Counted from the stretch's first letter, positions 1 to 7,556 are shown. The stretch is 12,313 nucleotides of DNA from CAZWHE01 sp964633825 (GCA_964633825.1 CAZWHE010000127.1:1-12313), one strand, 5' to 3'. Notes: generated from the sequence alone by a model not told the origin. Program-made: numbers and translations.

Positions 1-1031
1 CGCTCACGTCCCAGGGCGGCGACCTCTACCTCGCCACGATCCCGGGCGCGCGGCCCGACAGCCTGCCCGAGTTCTACTTCAGCGCCCAGGGCGACGGCGG
101 ATCCACCGTCTACTCGCCTTCCGATGCGCCGAACACCGTTTATTCCTACACCCTCCAGGGGCTCCCCGAGATCATGATGTACGACGGTTTCGAGTCGGGT
201 TCCTGGGGTTCCCAGTGGACGACCCAGACGAGTGGAGCCGCCCGTGTCCAGATCACGTCGAACCACGGCCCCATCGGCAGCTACCACGTGACCATGGATT
301 CGTCGAGCAACGGCACTTACGGAACGGGCTCGATGACGCTGACGCTCAACCTGTCCGGTGTGACCGAGGCCGATCTCTCGTTCATGTTCAAGGAGTTCAG
401 CGATGAAACCGACCCCGAGGACAACGTGAGCATCAGCGAAGACGGGACCACTTTCTACACCGTCATGAGCCTGTCGGGAAGCGACACCTACGTCTTGAAG
501 AACATCGATCTCGCCGCGGCAGCCGCCTACCACGGAATCTCGTTCACGAGCAATTTCAAGGTGCGGTTCCAGTGGCGCGACAACTACGGCATCTCCACGG
601 ACGGTTTCGCTTTTGACGAGATCCTGGTGGAGCGCGTCAACATGTTCCCCAGCATCTGGGCGGGCATGTACGAGTTCGGGTCCCCCGACGGCTCCCTGAA
701 CCTCTACCTCGACGCCGGCGCGTCATATGCCGGCCGCGAATACGCCGTGCTCGGTTCCATCAGCGGATCGAACCCCGGAATGCTGCTTCCGGGCGGCAAC
801 ACGCTTCCCATCAACCAGGACAGCGTCACGACCTATATCATCAACCACATGAACAACGCGTATCTGCAGAACTTCAGGGCCAACCTGGACGGCGAGGGTG
901 AAGGAATCGCCACGCTGAACGTAAGCCCCATCCCGCCAAGCTTTGTCGGCGAAACAATGACGTTCGCTTACACGCTCACCGGGTCGTACGACTTCGTATC
1001 CAACCCGGTGGCTATCGAGCTGATGCCCTGA
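1..1031 (+). CDS. 3' end of a secreted multidomain protein with jelly-roll-like module and C-terminal tail domain (5' partial)
   Basis: The reading frame is open from the left edge (first full codon at 3) to TGA at 1029-1031, so the first ATG near 174 is internal and the true start lies outside the window. The 342 visible residues form three parts. Residues 1-57 resemble the end of an Ig/Fn-like module, with short beta-strand patterns around YFSAQGDGG and NTVYSY. Residues about 58-211 look like a MAM/concanavalin-type jelly roll: it opens with DGFESG..W, has alternating strands, and closes with GFAFDEILVERV. Residues about 228-342 are a tail domain with YAVLGSISGSNPG, LLPGGNTLPIN and a terminal FVSNPVAIELMP. 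The tail matches that of the convergent gene at 1121-2347. It is probably exported, although the signal peptide is not visible. Any catalytic domain would be upstream; proteases and other hydrolases often carry such modules, but that is a guess. A terminator follows 22 bp after the stop. Confidence 0.85.
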   Translation, partial: LTSQGGDLYLATIPGARPDSLPEFYFSAQGDGGSTVYSPSDAPNTVYSYTLQGLPEIMMYDGFESGSWGSQWTTQTSGAARVQITSNHGPIGSYHVTMDSSSNGTYGTGSMTLTLNLSGVTEADLSFMFKEFSDETDPEDNVSISEDGTTFYTVMSLSGSDTYVLKNIDLAAAAAYHGISFTSNFKVRFQWRDNYGISTDGFAFDEILVERVNMFPSIWAGMYEFGSPDGSLNLYLDAGASYAGREYAVLGSISGSNPGMLLPGGNTLPINQDSVTTYIINHMNNAYLQNFRANLDGEGEGIATLNVSPIPPSFVGETMTFAYTLTGSYDFVSNPVAIELMP

Positions 1032-1052
1032 CCGGGCCGAGCTTGCAAACAG

Positions 1053-1092
1053 AAAAGCCCCCCGCTGCGAGGCGGGGGGCTTTTTTCTTTTC
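1053..1092. terminator. Strong, probably bidirectional rho-independent terminator
   Basis: A perfect 13-bp stem (1053-1065 with 1072-1084; core GCCCCCCGC/GCGGGGGGC) closes a 6-nt loop. On the plus strand it runs into a T-rich tract up to about 1092; on the minus strand the A-rich left arm supplies a shorter T run. It lies 22 bp after the stop of the plus-strand gene and 37 bp from the stop of the minus-strand gene, so it can serve both convergent genes. Confidence 0.9.
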
Positions 1093-1120
1093 CGTATATG
1101 ATCGACAGTGATCTGCTCTA

Positions 1121-2347
1121 TCAGGGCACGATGTCGATTGAGACGGCGTTCGATGCAAAGTCCCAGGGATTTCTCGTTGCATAGGCGAATGTGAGCATCG
1201 TCCCGACCCAGCCGGGCTGCAGCGGGCCGGCATCGAGGCGGGCCGTGCTTTTTCCGTCGGCATCGAGCGTTCCCGAGAAACCGGTGAAGCTGGGAAGGTG
1301 GAGGTGGCCGTAGATGTAATCGGTGACCCAGTCGCGGTTCAGGGGAAGGGTCGCTTGACCGCCGGGAAGCGGCGTGCCGGGGTCGCTTCCGCTGATGCCG
1401 CCGCAGAGGAGATAGTCGCTCCCGCCGTGGAGGTGTCCGGCGTCGAGGTCGAAGTTGATCGTTCCGCCCGTCGATGCGGGGAGAGTGGCGGCGTCGGCTT
1501 CCAGTGTTTCCGCTCCGGGCCATCCCGCGAGCCTCGCCCAGAGCCACCACGCGGCATAGGCTTTCTGGTTGCCGTTCAAGGGTTTGCTGTGGGCGCAGCT
1601 GCAGTTGTACCACTCGACCCCCTGGACGTGCGAGTTTTGCCATTCTTGTGCCCAGTTCCCCTGGTAGACGCCGTACTGGTCCCAATAGTCGCAGCTGTCG
1701 TGGGCGTATTCGAAATAGGTGTTGTCGGGATCATAGCTCTCGATGTGGGCGAAATCGTAAAGGATCTTGTTGTTGGCGATGCAGTAATCCCTGATCTGCT
1801 GGTTGCGGGCGTCGGTGTTCGTTTTCTGCCAGTAGTCGAGATGCCCCGTCATGTAGACGAACTGCACGCCGGGATAATCGATCTCGAGCTGCGTCATGGG
1901 CGCCAGGTACCTGTCGATCATTTGCTGCTGCGTGTAGGAGGAATGCTGCCCGCACCACGACCAGATGATCACGTTGCAGTCGGCGTTGGCGGGATCGTCC
2001 AGGTAGGCGATCGTGTTGTTCACCCACTGGGGATAGTAGCCGCAGTCGCCGCCCATGGCGTTGTCGTGAAGGTCGAGGGCGCCGCCCGTTCCGCCGTTGT
2101 TCCAGGCGAACTGGGGGCCGCCGCAGCCGCCTGTAAATGTGACGAGCCCCGTCATGCCGTCCGTGACCTGGCTTCCGTGCGAGGTGTGGCCATAGGCGAT
2201 GTGGAGAAGGTTCTTGGCCTCGGTGATCCATTCGTCGGGAACGAGGGGGAGGTTCGTGCAGCCGTGATCGACGATGACGGGCTCGTCGGCAGCTGCGCAC
2301 ACCATGGAGAGAAGAAGGAGAAAGAACAGTGTCCGGCTTGTTTTCAT
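1121..2347 (-). CDS. Secreted protein of an uncharacterised HTSHGS-motif family with C-terminal tail domain
   Basis: The protein has 408 residues. The frame is open further upstream to 2410, but I chose the ATG at 2347: it follows a GGAGGG ribosome site and starts a classical signal peptide (MKTSR, hydrophobic residues 7-16, cleavage near 18-20). The main domain (about 22-278) has strongly patterned motifs: YGHTSHGSQ (52-60), ALDLHD (90-95), IIWSWCGQHSS (127-137), FVYMTGHLD (163-171), DFAHIESYDPD (198-208) and C-AHSKPLN (251-258). I recognise this as a recurring family in environmental bacteria but know no assigned function. Ordered Ser/His/Asp motifs on an alternating strand-helix pattern would fit an SGNH/GDSL-like hydrolase, but the canonical GDS and GxND blocks are not evident, so that is a weak guess. 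Several cysteines (30, 75, 102, 124, 132, 189, 219, 249, 251) suit an exported protein with disulfides. Residues about 290-408 form a tail domain (PGTPLPGGQATLPLN, ending FASNAVSIDIVP) shared with the convergent gene. It is transcribed alone, divergently from the gene at 2524. Confidence 0.88.
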   Translation of the reverse strand: MKTSRTLFFLLLLSMVCAAADEPVIVDHGCTNLPLVPDEWITEAKNLLHIAYGHTSHGSQVTDGMTGLVTFTGGCGGPQFAWNNGGTGGALDLHDNAMGGDCGYYPQWVNNTIAYLDDPANADCNVIIWSWCGQHSSYTQQQMIDRYLAPMTQLEIDYPGVQFVYMTGHLDYWQKTNTDARNQQIRDYCIANNKILYDFAHIESYDPDNTYFEYAHDSCDYWDQYGVYQGNWAQEWQNSHVQGVEWYNCSCAHSKPLNGNQKAYAAWWLWARLAGWPGAETLEADAATLPASTGGTINFDLDAGHLHGGSDYLLCGGISGSDPGTPLPGGQATLPLNRDWVTDYIYGHLHLPSFTGFSGTLDADGKSTARLDAGPLQPGWVGTMLTFAYATRNPWDFASNAVSIDIVP

Positions 2348-2351
2348 TTTG

Positions 2352-2357
2352 CCCTCC
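2352..2357 (-). promoter_or_regulatory. Shine-Dalgarno site that fixes the start of the HTSHGS gene
   Basis: On the minus strand GGAGGG is followed by CAAA and then the ATG at 2347. The distance is right for initiation, and the encoded N-terminus becomes a clean signal peptide. The 21 extra residues of the longer frame have no comparable site and would bury the signal sequence. Confidence 0.75.
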
Positions 2358-2443
2358 GAAACGCGGTTGGCCGCTGATGAAGTCGACTGGGCGACGATTC
2401 TGAATCTCATACTTTCATATCAAGGCTTGAATTGTCGAAACCC

Positions 2444-2470
2444 ATTATACATCAACGGGATTGAAATCAA
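2444..2470 (-). promoter_or_regulatory. Possible promoter for the HTSHGS gene
   Basis: On the minus strand a perfect TATAAT (2444-2449) is preceded by TTGATT (2465-2470) with a 15-bp spacer. The -10 is ideal; the spacer is about 2 bp short. It would start transcription roughly 90 bp upstream of the ATG at 2347. It lies in the AT-richer part of the 176-bp divergent intergenic region. Judged by eye only. Confidence 0.3.
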
Positions 2471-2488
2471 AAGAGGAAGCGTGAGTCT

Positions 2489-2517
2489 TTGCCTTCCCTT
2501 TTCATGCAGGGTATAAA
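2489..2517 (+). promoter_or_regulatory. Possible promoter for the spermidine-synthase-like operon (leaderless type)
   Basis: TTGCCT (2489-2494) and TATAAA (2512-2517) are separated by 17 bp. A start about 7 bp after the -10 would fall at or next to the ATG at 2524, giving a leaderless or nearly leaderless mRNA. The only Shine-Dalgarno-like sequence, AGGG at 2508-2511, lies 12 bp from the ATG and would be inside this promoter. Not tested computationally. Confidence 0.35.
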
Positions 2518-2523
2518 GTTTTC

Positions 2524-5106
2524 ATGAAGAACGCGATTCTCGTCCGGATTGGAATGCCCCTTCTCTTTTTCGTGTCGGGCGCCGCTGCGCTCGTTTACGA
2601 GATTCTCTGGTCCCGCCAGTTCGTGACCGTTTTCGGCAACAGCGCCTACTCCATCAGCATCGTTCTCTGCGCCTTCATGGCCGGCCTCGGTGTGGGCGGG
2701 CTCTTCTTCGGCCGCCGCGTCGACCGGACGGGCGATCCCCTGCGCCTCTATGCCTTTCTCGAGCTCGGGATCGCTTTTTCCGCGCTTCTCATTCCGCTCG
2801 CGCTCGGTCTCTTGAAGGATATCCTTCCCGGTCTTTTCGCCCTCATGCCGGGCGACCTTGTCTCCGTCAGCGCCCTGCGGCTCGTTTTTTCTTTTCTTGT
2901 TCTATTTATCCCGTGCTGCCTGATCGGCGGGACGCTTCCCGTGCTGGCCCGTTTCTGCGTTGAGGCGCAAGCCGTGATCGGCCAGAGGATCGGAATCCTT
3001 TACGGGTTCAACACGCTGGGAGGCGCTTTCGGCTGTTTGATCGCCGGATACTATCTGATCGAGACGTTCGGCATCTCGACGACGGGCTGGATCGCCGTGG
3101 CCGCCAACGCAGCCATTGCCGCCGCCGCCCTTGTGATCCGGCGTGTGCGGGGTCCGGTTGTTTCCGGGAATGAAACGGTTTATCCCGCGGATCGGCCGAA
3201 ACCTCCATCCCGAAACAGCGGGGCGCGCATCCTCCTCTTCGTCGCCTTTCTCTCGGGATTCACCACGCTGGGGTGTGAAGTGATCTGGGCGCGCTTTCTT
3301 TCCTTCATCTGCCACAGCAACCCTTACACGTTCACGGCCATCCTGGGTCTCTTTCTCGTCGGTCTCGCCCTGGGAAGCCTGGCCTACCGCGTTTTTCTGG
3401 CCCGCAGGGAGGACCGGCTCCGCCTGCTCGGAATCGTGCAGATTCTTATCGGGGCGTCCGTGCTTTTCACCCTTCTTTTCGGGTCGTGGTATATCTCCTC
3501 GTCGGGCCCCAACGCCCACGGCAGGATCATGGGTCCCGGCGACCACAGGTACACCTGGCCCCTGCTCTGCGCAGCGCTCTTTGTTTTTCTTCCCACCCTT
3601 GTCATGGGGATCGTTTTTCCCCTCGTCTGCGCCGCCTTCACGCGGTCCCTGGGAGAGGTGGGGCGGAGCGTGGGGCTCGTCTACGGTCTCAACACGGCGG
3701 GCTGCATCGCGGGATCGCTCGCCCCCGTCTTTCTGCTCATTCCCCTTCTCGGAATCGAAAACAGCCTTTATGTCATCCTCCTCCTGAGCACGGCCGTCGG
3801 CGCTCTGCTCGTCGCGTCGTCGCGAAAGCCCGGGCCGGGGCGGGCGCTTTTCCCGAGGCGGATCTTGGGCGGCGCGGCGTTTGTTGCGCTCGCTTTTCTC
3901 TGCATCATCGCGCCCGGCGGCCTCACGAAAACGGTTTTCCTCCGGGGCGTTCTCTCCGTCGGCCCGCAGAGCGAGATCGTTTATTACGGCGAGGGGCGGA
4001 CGGGCACTTCGATGGTGGTCCGCGACAGGATCGACGGGATCCTCGATCTCTACATCAACAGCGTCAACGAGGTCCCGGGAACCTATCTGGGACAGGGCGT
4101 TTTTCGGCTCATGGGCCACCTGGGCCCTCTTCTCCACCCCGATCCGGACGACGTTCTCGCCGTCTGCTTCGGAGGCGGGATCGCCGGCGGCGCGGTGAGC
4201 GTCCATCCCGACGTCCGGTCGATCGATATCGTCGACCTGGAAGACTCGGTCATCGATGCGGCGAGGCATCTCTGGCAGGCGAACAACAGCCTCCACGTGA
4301 GCGATAAGCTCTCCATATTCATCGAGGACGGGCGCAACTTCCTTCTCACCTGCCGGAAGAAATACCCCGTGATCCTCTGCGACTCCACGCACCCCAAGTC
4401 GGCCGATTCATGGGTGCTCTACACGAAGGAATTCTATGAAACAGTGGACGGCTGCCTCGACGATCCGGGCCTCTTCATCCAGTGGCTTCCCTATCACGGC
4501 ATCTCCCGGGACGAATACAAGATCATTCTCCGGACCTTCCAGAGCGTCTTCCCCCACACGACGCTCTGGATCTTCTACGGCTTCGACGAGAGGGGAAAGC
4601 TCTGGGGGCACACGCTCATGGCGGCCATGAAACCGGAGTTCGCCGTGGACATGGGCCTTCTCTTTAGAAGGCTCTCCGCGCCGGCGGTGCGGACCGACCT
4701 CGCTCCATTCGAGATGGAAACAGCGCTGAAGCTGCTCCGGCACTTTGTCTGCGGCGAAGAAACCCTGAGAGAGTGGACCGATGGCTTGCCGATCAACACG
4801 GACGACCATCCTCTCACCCAGTACCAGACCCGGTTCTCTGTGTCTCCCATGAGCCATCACACCATGTTCGCCGAGATCGCCGAGAGCCCCTGGCCGCGGC
4901 TCACAAACCTGGAGGCGGCGGGGGTGGGCGAGTCGTTCCGGGAAAGGCTGGAGGTGTTCGTCAGGGCCAACAGGCTCGCCCTGAACGAGCAATGGAATGA
5001 AGCCCGAGAGCTTCTTCCCGGGGACGGCAGGTTCAGGCTTTTCGACGGAATGCGCAGGAGCGGGAAGCGGTACCGGGCCGTCAAGAAGCGCGACTACTCC
5101 GAGTAG
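2524..5106 (+). CDS. Polytopic membrane protein fused to a spermidine-synthase-like domain
   Basis: The 860-residue protein has an N-terminal membrane part (about 8-465) and a C-terminal soluble Rossmann part (about 480-700) of the fused MFS-like/spermidine synthase family. The membrane part is an internal duplication: SGAAALVYEILWSR (18-31) recurs as SGFTTLGCEVIWAR (244-257), and GQRIGILYGFNTLGG (153-167) recurs as GRSVGLVYGLNTAGC (380-394). In the soluble part GGGIAGG (550-556 region) is the SAM-binding glycine loop, DLEDS (571-575) is the acidic strand end that would hold the ribose, and EDGRNF (601-606) is the adenine-side motif. CDSTHPKSADS (619-629) replaces the catalytic D-S-T-D-P type motif: the first Asp (620) is kept and the second is His. 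QWLPYHG (653-659) is also family-like. Residues 700-860 include NTDDHP (758-763) and a charged helical end. Membrane-bound transfer of an aminopropyl or related SAM-derived group is likely; the acceptor is unknown. No AdoMet decarboxylase gene is nearby. Probably co-transcribed with the gene 50 bp downstream. Confidence 0.9.
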   Translation: MKNAILVRIGMPLLFFVSGAAALVYEILWSRQFVTVFGNSAYSISIVLCAFMAGLGVGGLFFGRRVDRTGDPLRLYAFLELGIAFSALLIPLALGLLKDILPGLFALMPGDLVSVSALRLVFSFLVLFIPCCLIGGTLPVLARFCVEAQAVIGQRIGILYGFNTLGGAFGCLIAGYYLIETFGISTTGWIAVAANAAIAAAALVIRRVRGPVVSGNETVYPADRPKPPSRNSGARILLFVAFLSGFTTLGCEVIWARFLSFICHSNPYTFTAILGLFLVGLALGSLAYRVFLARREDRLRLLGIVQILIGASVLFTLLFGSWYISSSGPNAHGRIMGPGDHRYTWPLLCAALFVFLPTLVMGIVFPLVCAAFTRSLGEVGRSVGLVYGLNTAGCIAGSLAPVFLLIPLLGIENSLYVILLLSTAVGALLVASSRKPGPGRALFPRRILGGAAFVALAFLCIIAPGGLTKTVFLRGVLSVGPQSEIVYYGEGRTGTSMVVRDRIDGILDLYINSVNEVPGTYLGQGVFRLMGHLGPLLHPDPDDVLAVCFGGGIAGGAVSVHPDVRSIDIVDLEDSVIDAARHLWQANNSLHVSDKLSIFIEDGRNFLLTCRKKYPVILCDSTHPKSADSWVLYTKEFYETVDGCLDDPGLFIQWLPYHGISRDEYKIILRTFQSVFPHTTLWIFYGFDERGKLWGHTLMAAMKPEFAVDMGLLFRRLSAPAVRTDLAPFEMETALKLLRHFVCGEETLREWTDGLPINTDDHPLTQYQTRFSVSPMSHHTMFAEIAESPWPRLTNLEAAGVGESFRERLEVFVRANRLALNEQWNEARELLPGDGRFRLFDGMRRSGKRYRAVKKRDYSE

Positions 5107-5156
5107 CCCGGTTCCTCCGCGCTGCGGATATACGCATATAGAAGAAAGAAACGGCC

Positions 5157-6446
5157 ATGTCGTCACGATCATCGAGCACCATCCAACGTTCTTTCGGGAA
5201 GGCCTTTCTCTTTTTCTTTCTCATTCTTTCGGGCGGGATTCTTTCGGACGGGCTCCTTCAAGCCCAGTCGTGGAACAGGGCCGTCTTCCGGGGGGACGAG
5301 ATCGAACCGCGCGATTATGATTTCAACGAGGAGTACTTTCTGAACCTCATGTCCTACCGCCTCGCGCCGGACTGGGAAGACCTCTGGAACGAAAGCGACA
5401 AGAGCTATCTCCTCACCGTGGGGAGCGTGCGCAGCGACGAGTTCTATATCCGCCAGGAACTGAAGCTCCATCTCGACGTGACAGACGGGCTCAGGTTTCA
5501 TTACGACCTCCTCCAGGACGAGGACTTCGACACGCGCTTCCTGCGCCACCGCGCGGGCCTGGTTTACGCCTTCAACGAGACCTGGAGCGGTTACGCCTTC
5601 GGGGAGGGGACGTCGCTCAAGGAGGACAACGACGTGGGGGCCGGCGTCGTCTTTCGCGCGGGAGTTCACGACTGGTGCGAGCTGCAGCTGACGGCCGTCG
5701 ATTTCAACGAGGCCAAGGGGAAGGAGAACAGGCGCTTCAGAAGGGACGCCTACGGGGCGCTCCTCCGGAACGAGATCTCGCTCTCCGAAAAGATCTATAT
5801 CGGCGCCGGCGTGGAGCTGCAGATGCCGATGAAGCTCATCGATCCCGGGGAAGACGTGGAGTTCCGCTTCAGAAAGGGCATCTACGAGGGCTGGCTGGGG
5901 TGGCGCATCGGCGATGAATCGAGGCTCCGCTTCTTCCTGTCGGCAGGCGACACCGGGAAGGAGAGCGACTATATCACCCCGCCCCCTTCGGATCAGAGGC
6001 TGCACCGGAACACCTTCCGGGCGGGCGCCGAATGCCAGTGGCGCTCGCGGCTTCCCCTTGCGGTCGGTGTCGGCCGGGAAGATCTCGCCGGCTGGCGCGC
6101 CGGGTGCGAGTTCTTTCATTTCCGGGAGCGCAGCCTCTTTCCCGACAGCGCTCTGCTGGGCGAGATCCACGAAAGGGACGAGTTCACCATGTATGGAGGG
6201 GTCTCTTTCGAGATGTGGGAGAAGGTTTTCCTGAAGCCCGCGCTCTATGTCGACTATGTGAGCCAGATCGAGCGGTATCCCAAGCAGCCCGTCAAGAACG
6301 ACCGTTCCAGCGGCATCCAGGCCAAGCTGAGCGGGATGGCCGAGATCCGCTTCTCCCGCAAGGTCCGCCTCGTCATCAATCCCAACATCGACCTCGACCA
6401 GATGAACTGGGGCGGGGGGAACGTCCAGTTCATCGCCCTCTTTTGA
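5157..6446 (+). CDS. Secreted, probable outer-membrane beta-barrel protein
   Basis: The 429-residue protein begins with a basic stretch and a hydrophobic segment (about 15-34), with likely signal cleavage after LLQA (36). The rest has no further membrane helix. It shows alternating short strands rich in aromatic residues and charged turns, for example LRFHYDLL (112-119), YIGAGVELQM (214-223), YEGWLGWRI (243-251) and VFLKPALYVDY (357-367). It ends in NVQFIALF, a final strand with the terminal Phe typical of outer-membrane barrels. I do not recognise a named family. The ATG follows a purine-rich AGAAGAAAG stretch rather than a strong ribosome site, which fits translation as the second gene of an operon. 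The 50-bp gap to the spermidine-synthase-like gene carries no terminator. A joint role at the envelope, such as export or display of a modified product, is an inference from adjacency. A surface channel unrelated to the upstream gene is the alternative. Confidence 0.8.
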   Translation: MSSRSSSTIQRSFGKAFLFFFLILSGGILSDGLLQAQSWNRAVFRGDEIEPRDYDFNEEYFLNLMSYRLAPDWEDLWNESDKSYLLTVGSVRSDEFYIRQELKLHLDVTDGLRFHYDLLQDEDFDTRFLRHRAGLVYAFNETWSGYAFGEGTSLKEDNDVGAGVVFRAGVHDWCELQLTAVDFNEAKGKENRRFRRDAYGALLRNEISLSEKIYIGAGVELQMPMKLIDPGEDVEFRFRKGIYEGWLGWRIGDESRLRFFLSAGDTGKESDYITPPPSDQRLHRNTFRAGAECQWRSRLPLAVGVGREDLAGWRAGCEFFHFRERSLFPDSALLGEIHERDEFTMYGGVSFEMWEKVFLKPALYVDYVSQIERYPKQPVKNDRSSGIQAKLSGMAEIRFSRKVRLVINPNIDLDQMNWGGGNVQFIALF

Positions 6447-6462
6447 AGGGCCCGCCGGTCCG

Positions 6463-6493
6463 GGCAACAGCCCGCATGAGGCGAGCTGTTGCC
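6463..6493. terminator. Hairpin between convergent genes, terminator-like but without a T tract
   Basis: GGCAACAGC (6463-6471) pairs with GCTGTTGCC (6485-6493). Inside, after one mismatch, CGC pairs with GCG around a 5-nt loop. It lies 16 bp after the stop of the beta-barrel gene and 19 bp from the stop of the convergent peptidase gene. No T run follows on either strand, so it may terminate weakly, protect mRNA 3' ends, or act with Rho. Confidence 0.45.
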
Positions 6494-6512
6494 GCAATCC
6501 GCTTTGAACGGG

Positions 6513-7556
6513 TTATGGCGCCGGGGGAATGGGGCCTTCGACCTTCTGATCCCAGTGCTCCAATGTGTACTTCTTGAGCTGAAACGAAACGAGCGTGATC
6601 GCCACCAGCTCGGGGCCGACCGGCACTTTCACGTTGCGCTGCGTCGTGGTGTCGTTGTCGTGAACGATCAGGTGTGTCACCATCCCCCACACGTTCTGGG
6701 TGTAGCCGACCACCAGGACGGCGTGGCCGAGTCCCCCTTCATCTTCCACACCGTTACAGTATCCGTTGTGGGGACCAAAGGGCCACCAGAACCAGAAGTG
6801 ATACTCCTCGATATCGAATTGATCTTCCTCGTCTTCCGTCCCGTCGCCCGGGGAGGCCGGAGGCCCGCTGAGAAGAAGATTCCAGTACGAGAAGTGGGCA
6901 ATGGCCGTGTTGTTTCTGTCTATTGTGTTTTTCAAGATATCCGCCAGCTGTTGATTGGAATATCCTCCGAAAACGGGGTCGATACCCAATGTTTTGGCTT
7001 TCAGTTCCCCGCGAATCCCGCCCGGGGGTGAGTTTACGTTCACGGCTGTAAAGAAAGAGTTCAGCCCAGGGGCCATATCTCCATAAAAGGTTCCAATATG
7101 AGGAACACCGTTGACGCCGCTGCCGTTGGTGTCCAGGTGCCATCCGAGGTCGTTGACGGTTCTAAGGCCGCGCATGGGGTGTCCCCCCAGGCCGGAAGGA
7201 TTGCCGTCCGCCGTACGGTCGTGCCAGGCGGCGCCGAGGCCGTAGAGAGGGCCGGCGTACCCGAAAGGGATGGATTGGTTGCCGTCGGCCGACCCGTCGG
7301 CCAGACCGGTCCAACCCTTCACGTCTTCCCAGTGTCCGATCAGCATGGCGGCTGATGTGGGAGCGCACCAGGCGTTCCAGTACGTGTCCAGTGGGGGCGG
7401 GCCTGTTGGATCGAAGGTGTCGGGATAGTCGAGAGGTTGGCCCCAATCAGGGGCCAGGCCTTTAATGAAGGTGTTGACTCCCTGGCCCAGGGCAGGGAGG
7501 CAGACACAGACAAAAACCGCTGTTACAAATATGGCGAATCTCGATAAATTCTTCAT
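6513..7556 (-). CDS. Secreted papain/C39-like cysteine peptidase
   Basis: The 347-residue protein starts at the ATG at 7556, directly after an ideal ribosome site; the frame stays open to 7757 but the upstream residues look non-coding. Residues 1-26 form a signal peptide (MKNLSR, hydrophobic core, ALGQ|G). WNAWCAPTSAAMLIG (60-74) has the nucleophile-helix pattern of C39_2/papain-like peptidases, with Cys64 as candidate nucleophile. GLGHAVLVVGY (275-285) supplies His278, and IVHDND (297-302) supplies the Asp/Asn position. The usual oxyanion-hole Gln a few residues before the Cys is not evident; Asn61 may substitute. An acidic and aromatic insertion (about 234-262, including EDEED and FWFWW) precedes the His motif. 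The likely role is cleavage of extracellular peptide bonds, or a transglutaminase-like or bacteriocin-processing-type activity; no substrate gene is visible. It is transcribed divergently from the sigma factor gene and shares its upstream region. Confidence 0.85.
   Translation of the reverse strand: MKNLSRFAIFVTAVFVCVCLPALGQGVNTFIKGLAPDWGQPLDYPDTFDPTGPPPLDTYWNAWCAPTSAAMLIGHWEDVKGWTGLADGSADGNQSIPFGYAGPLYGLGAAWHDRTADGNPSGLGGHPMRGLRTVNDLGWHLDTNGSGVNGVPHIGTFYGDMAPGLNSFFTAVNVNSPPGGIRGELKAKTLGIDPVFGGYSNQQLADILKNTIDRNNTAIAHFSYWNLLLSGPPASPGDGTEDEEDQFDIEEYHFWFWWPFGPHNGYCNGVEDEGGLGHAVLVVGYTQNVWGMVTHLIVHDNDTTTQRNVKVPVGPELVAITLVSFQLKKYTLEHWDQKVEGPIPPAP

Noticed and set aside
1298..2377. Plus-strand ORF opposite the HTSHGS gene
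   Set aside because: Val/Gly/Ala-rich antisense translation; the minus strand has the ribosome site, signal peptide and motifs.
2348..2410. Start of the HTSHGS protein at 2410
   Set aside because: It would place 21 polar residues before a perfect signal peptide and ignore the GGAGGG site before 2347.
2902..4392. Long minus-strand ORF of 496 codons inside the membrane transferase gene
   Set aside because: Its translation is charged and low in complexity without domains, and the plus-strand frame has clear membrane helices and SAM motifs. It is a high-GC shadow.
5117..5143. Short ATAT-ACGC-ATAT palindrome between the transferase and barrel genes
   Set aside because: The stem is only four A/T pairs with no T tract, too weak to call a terminator or operator.
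5169..6497. Minus-strand ORF opposite the beta-barrel gene
   Set aside because: No signal peptide or domain; the plus strand has a signal sequence, a strand pattern and a terminal Phe.
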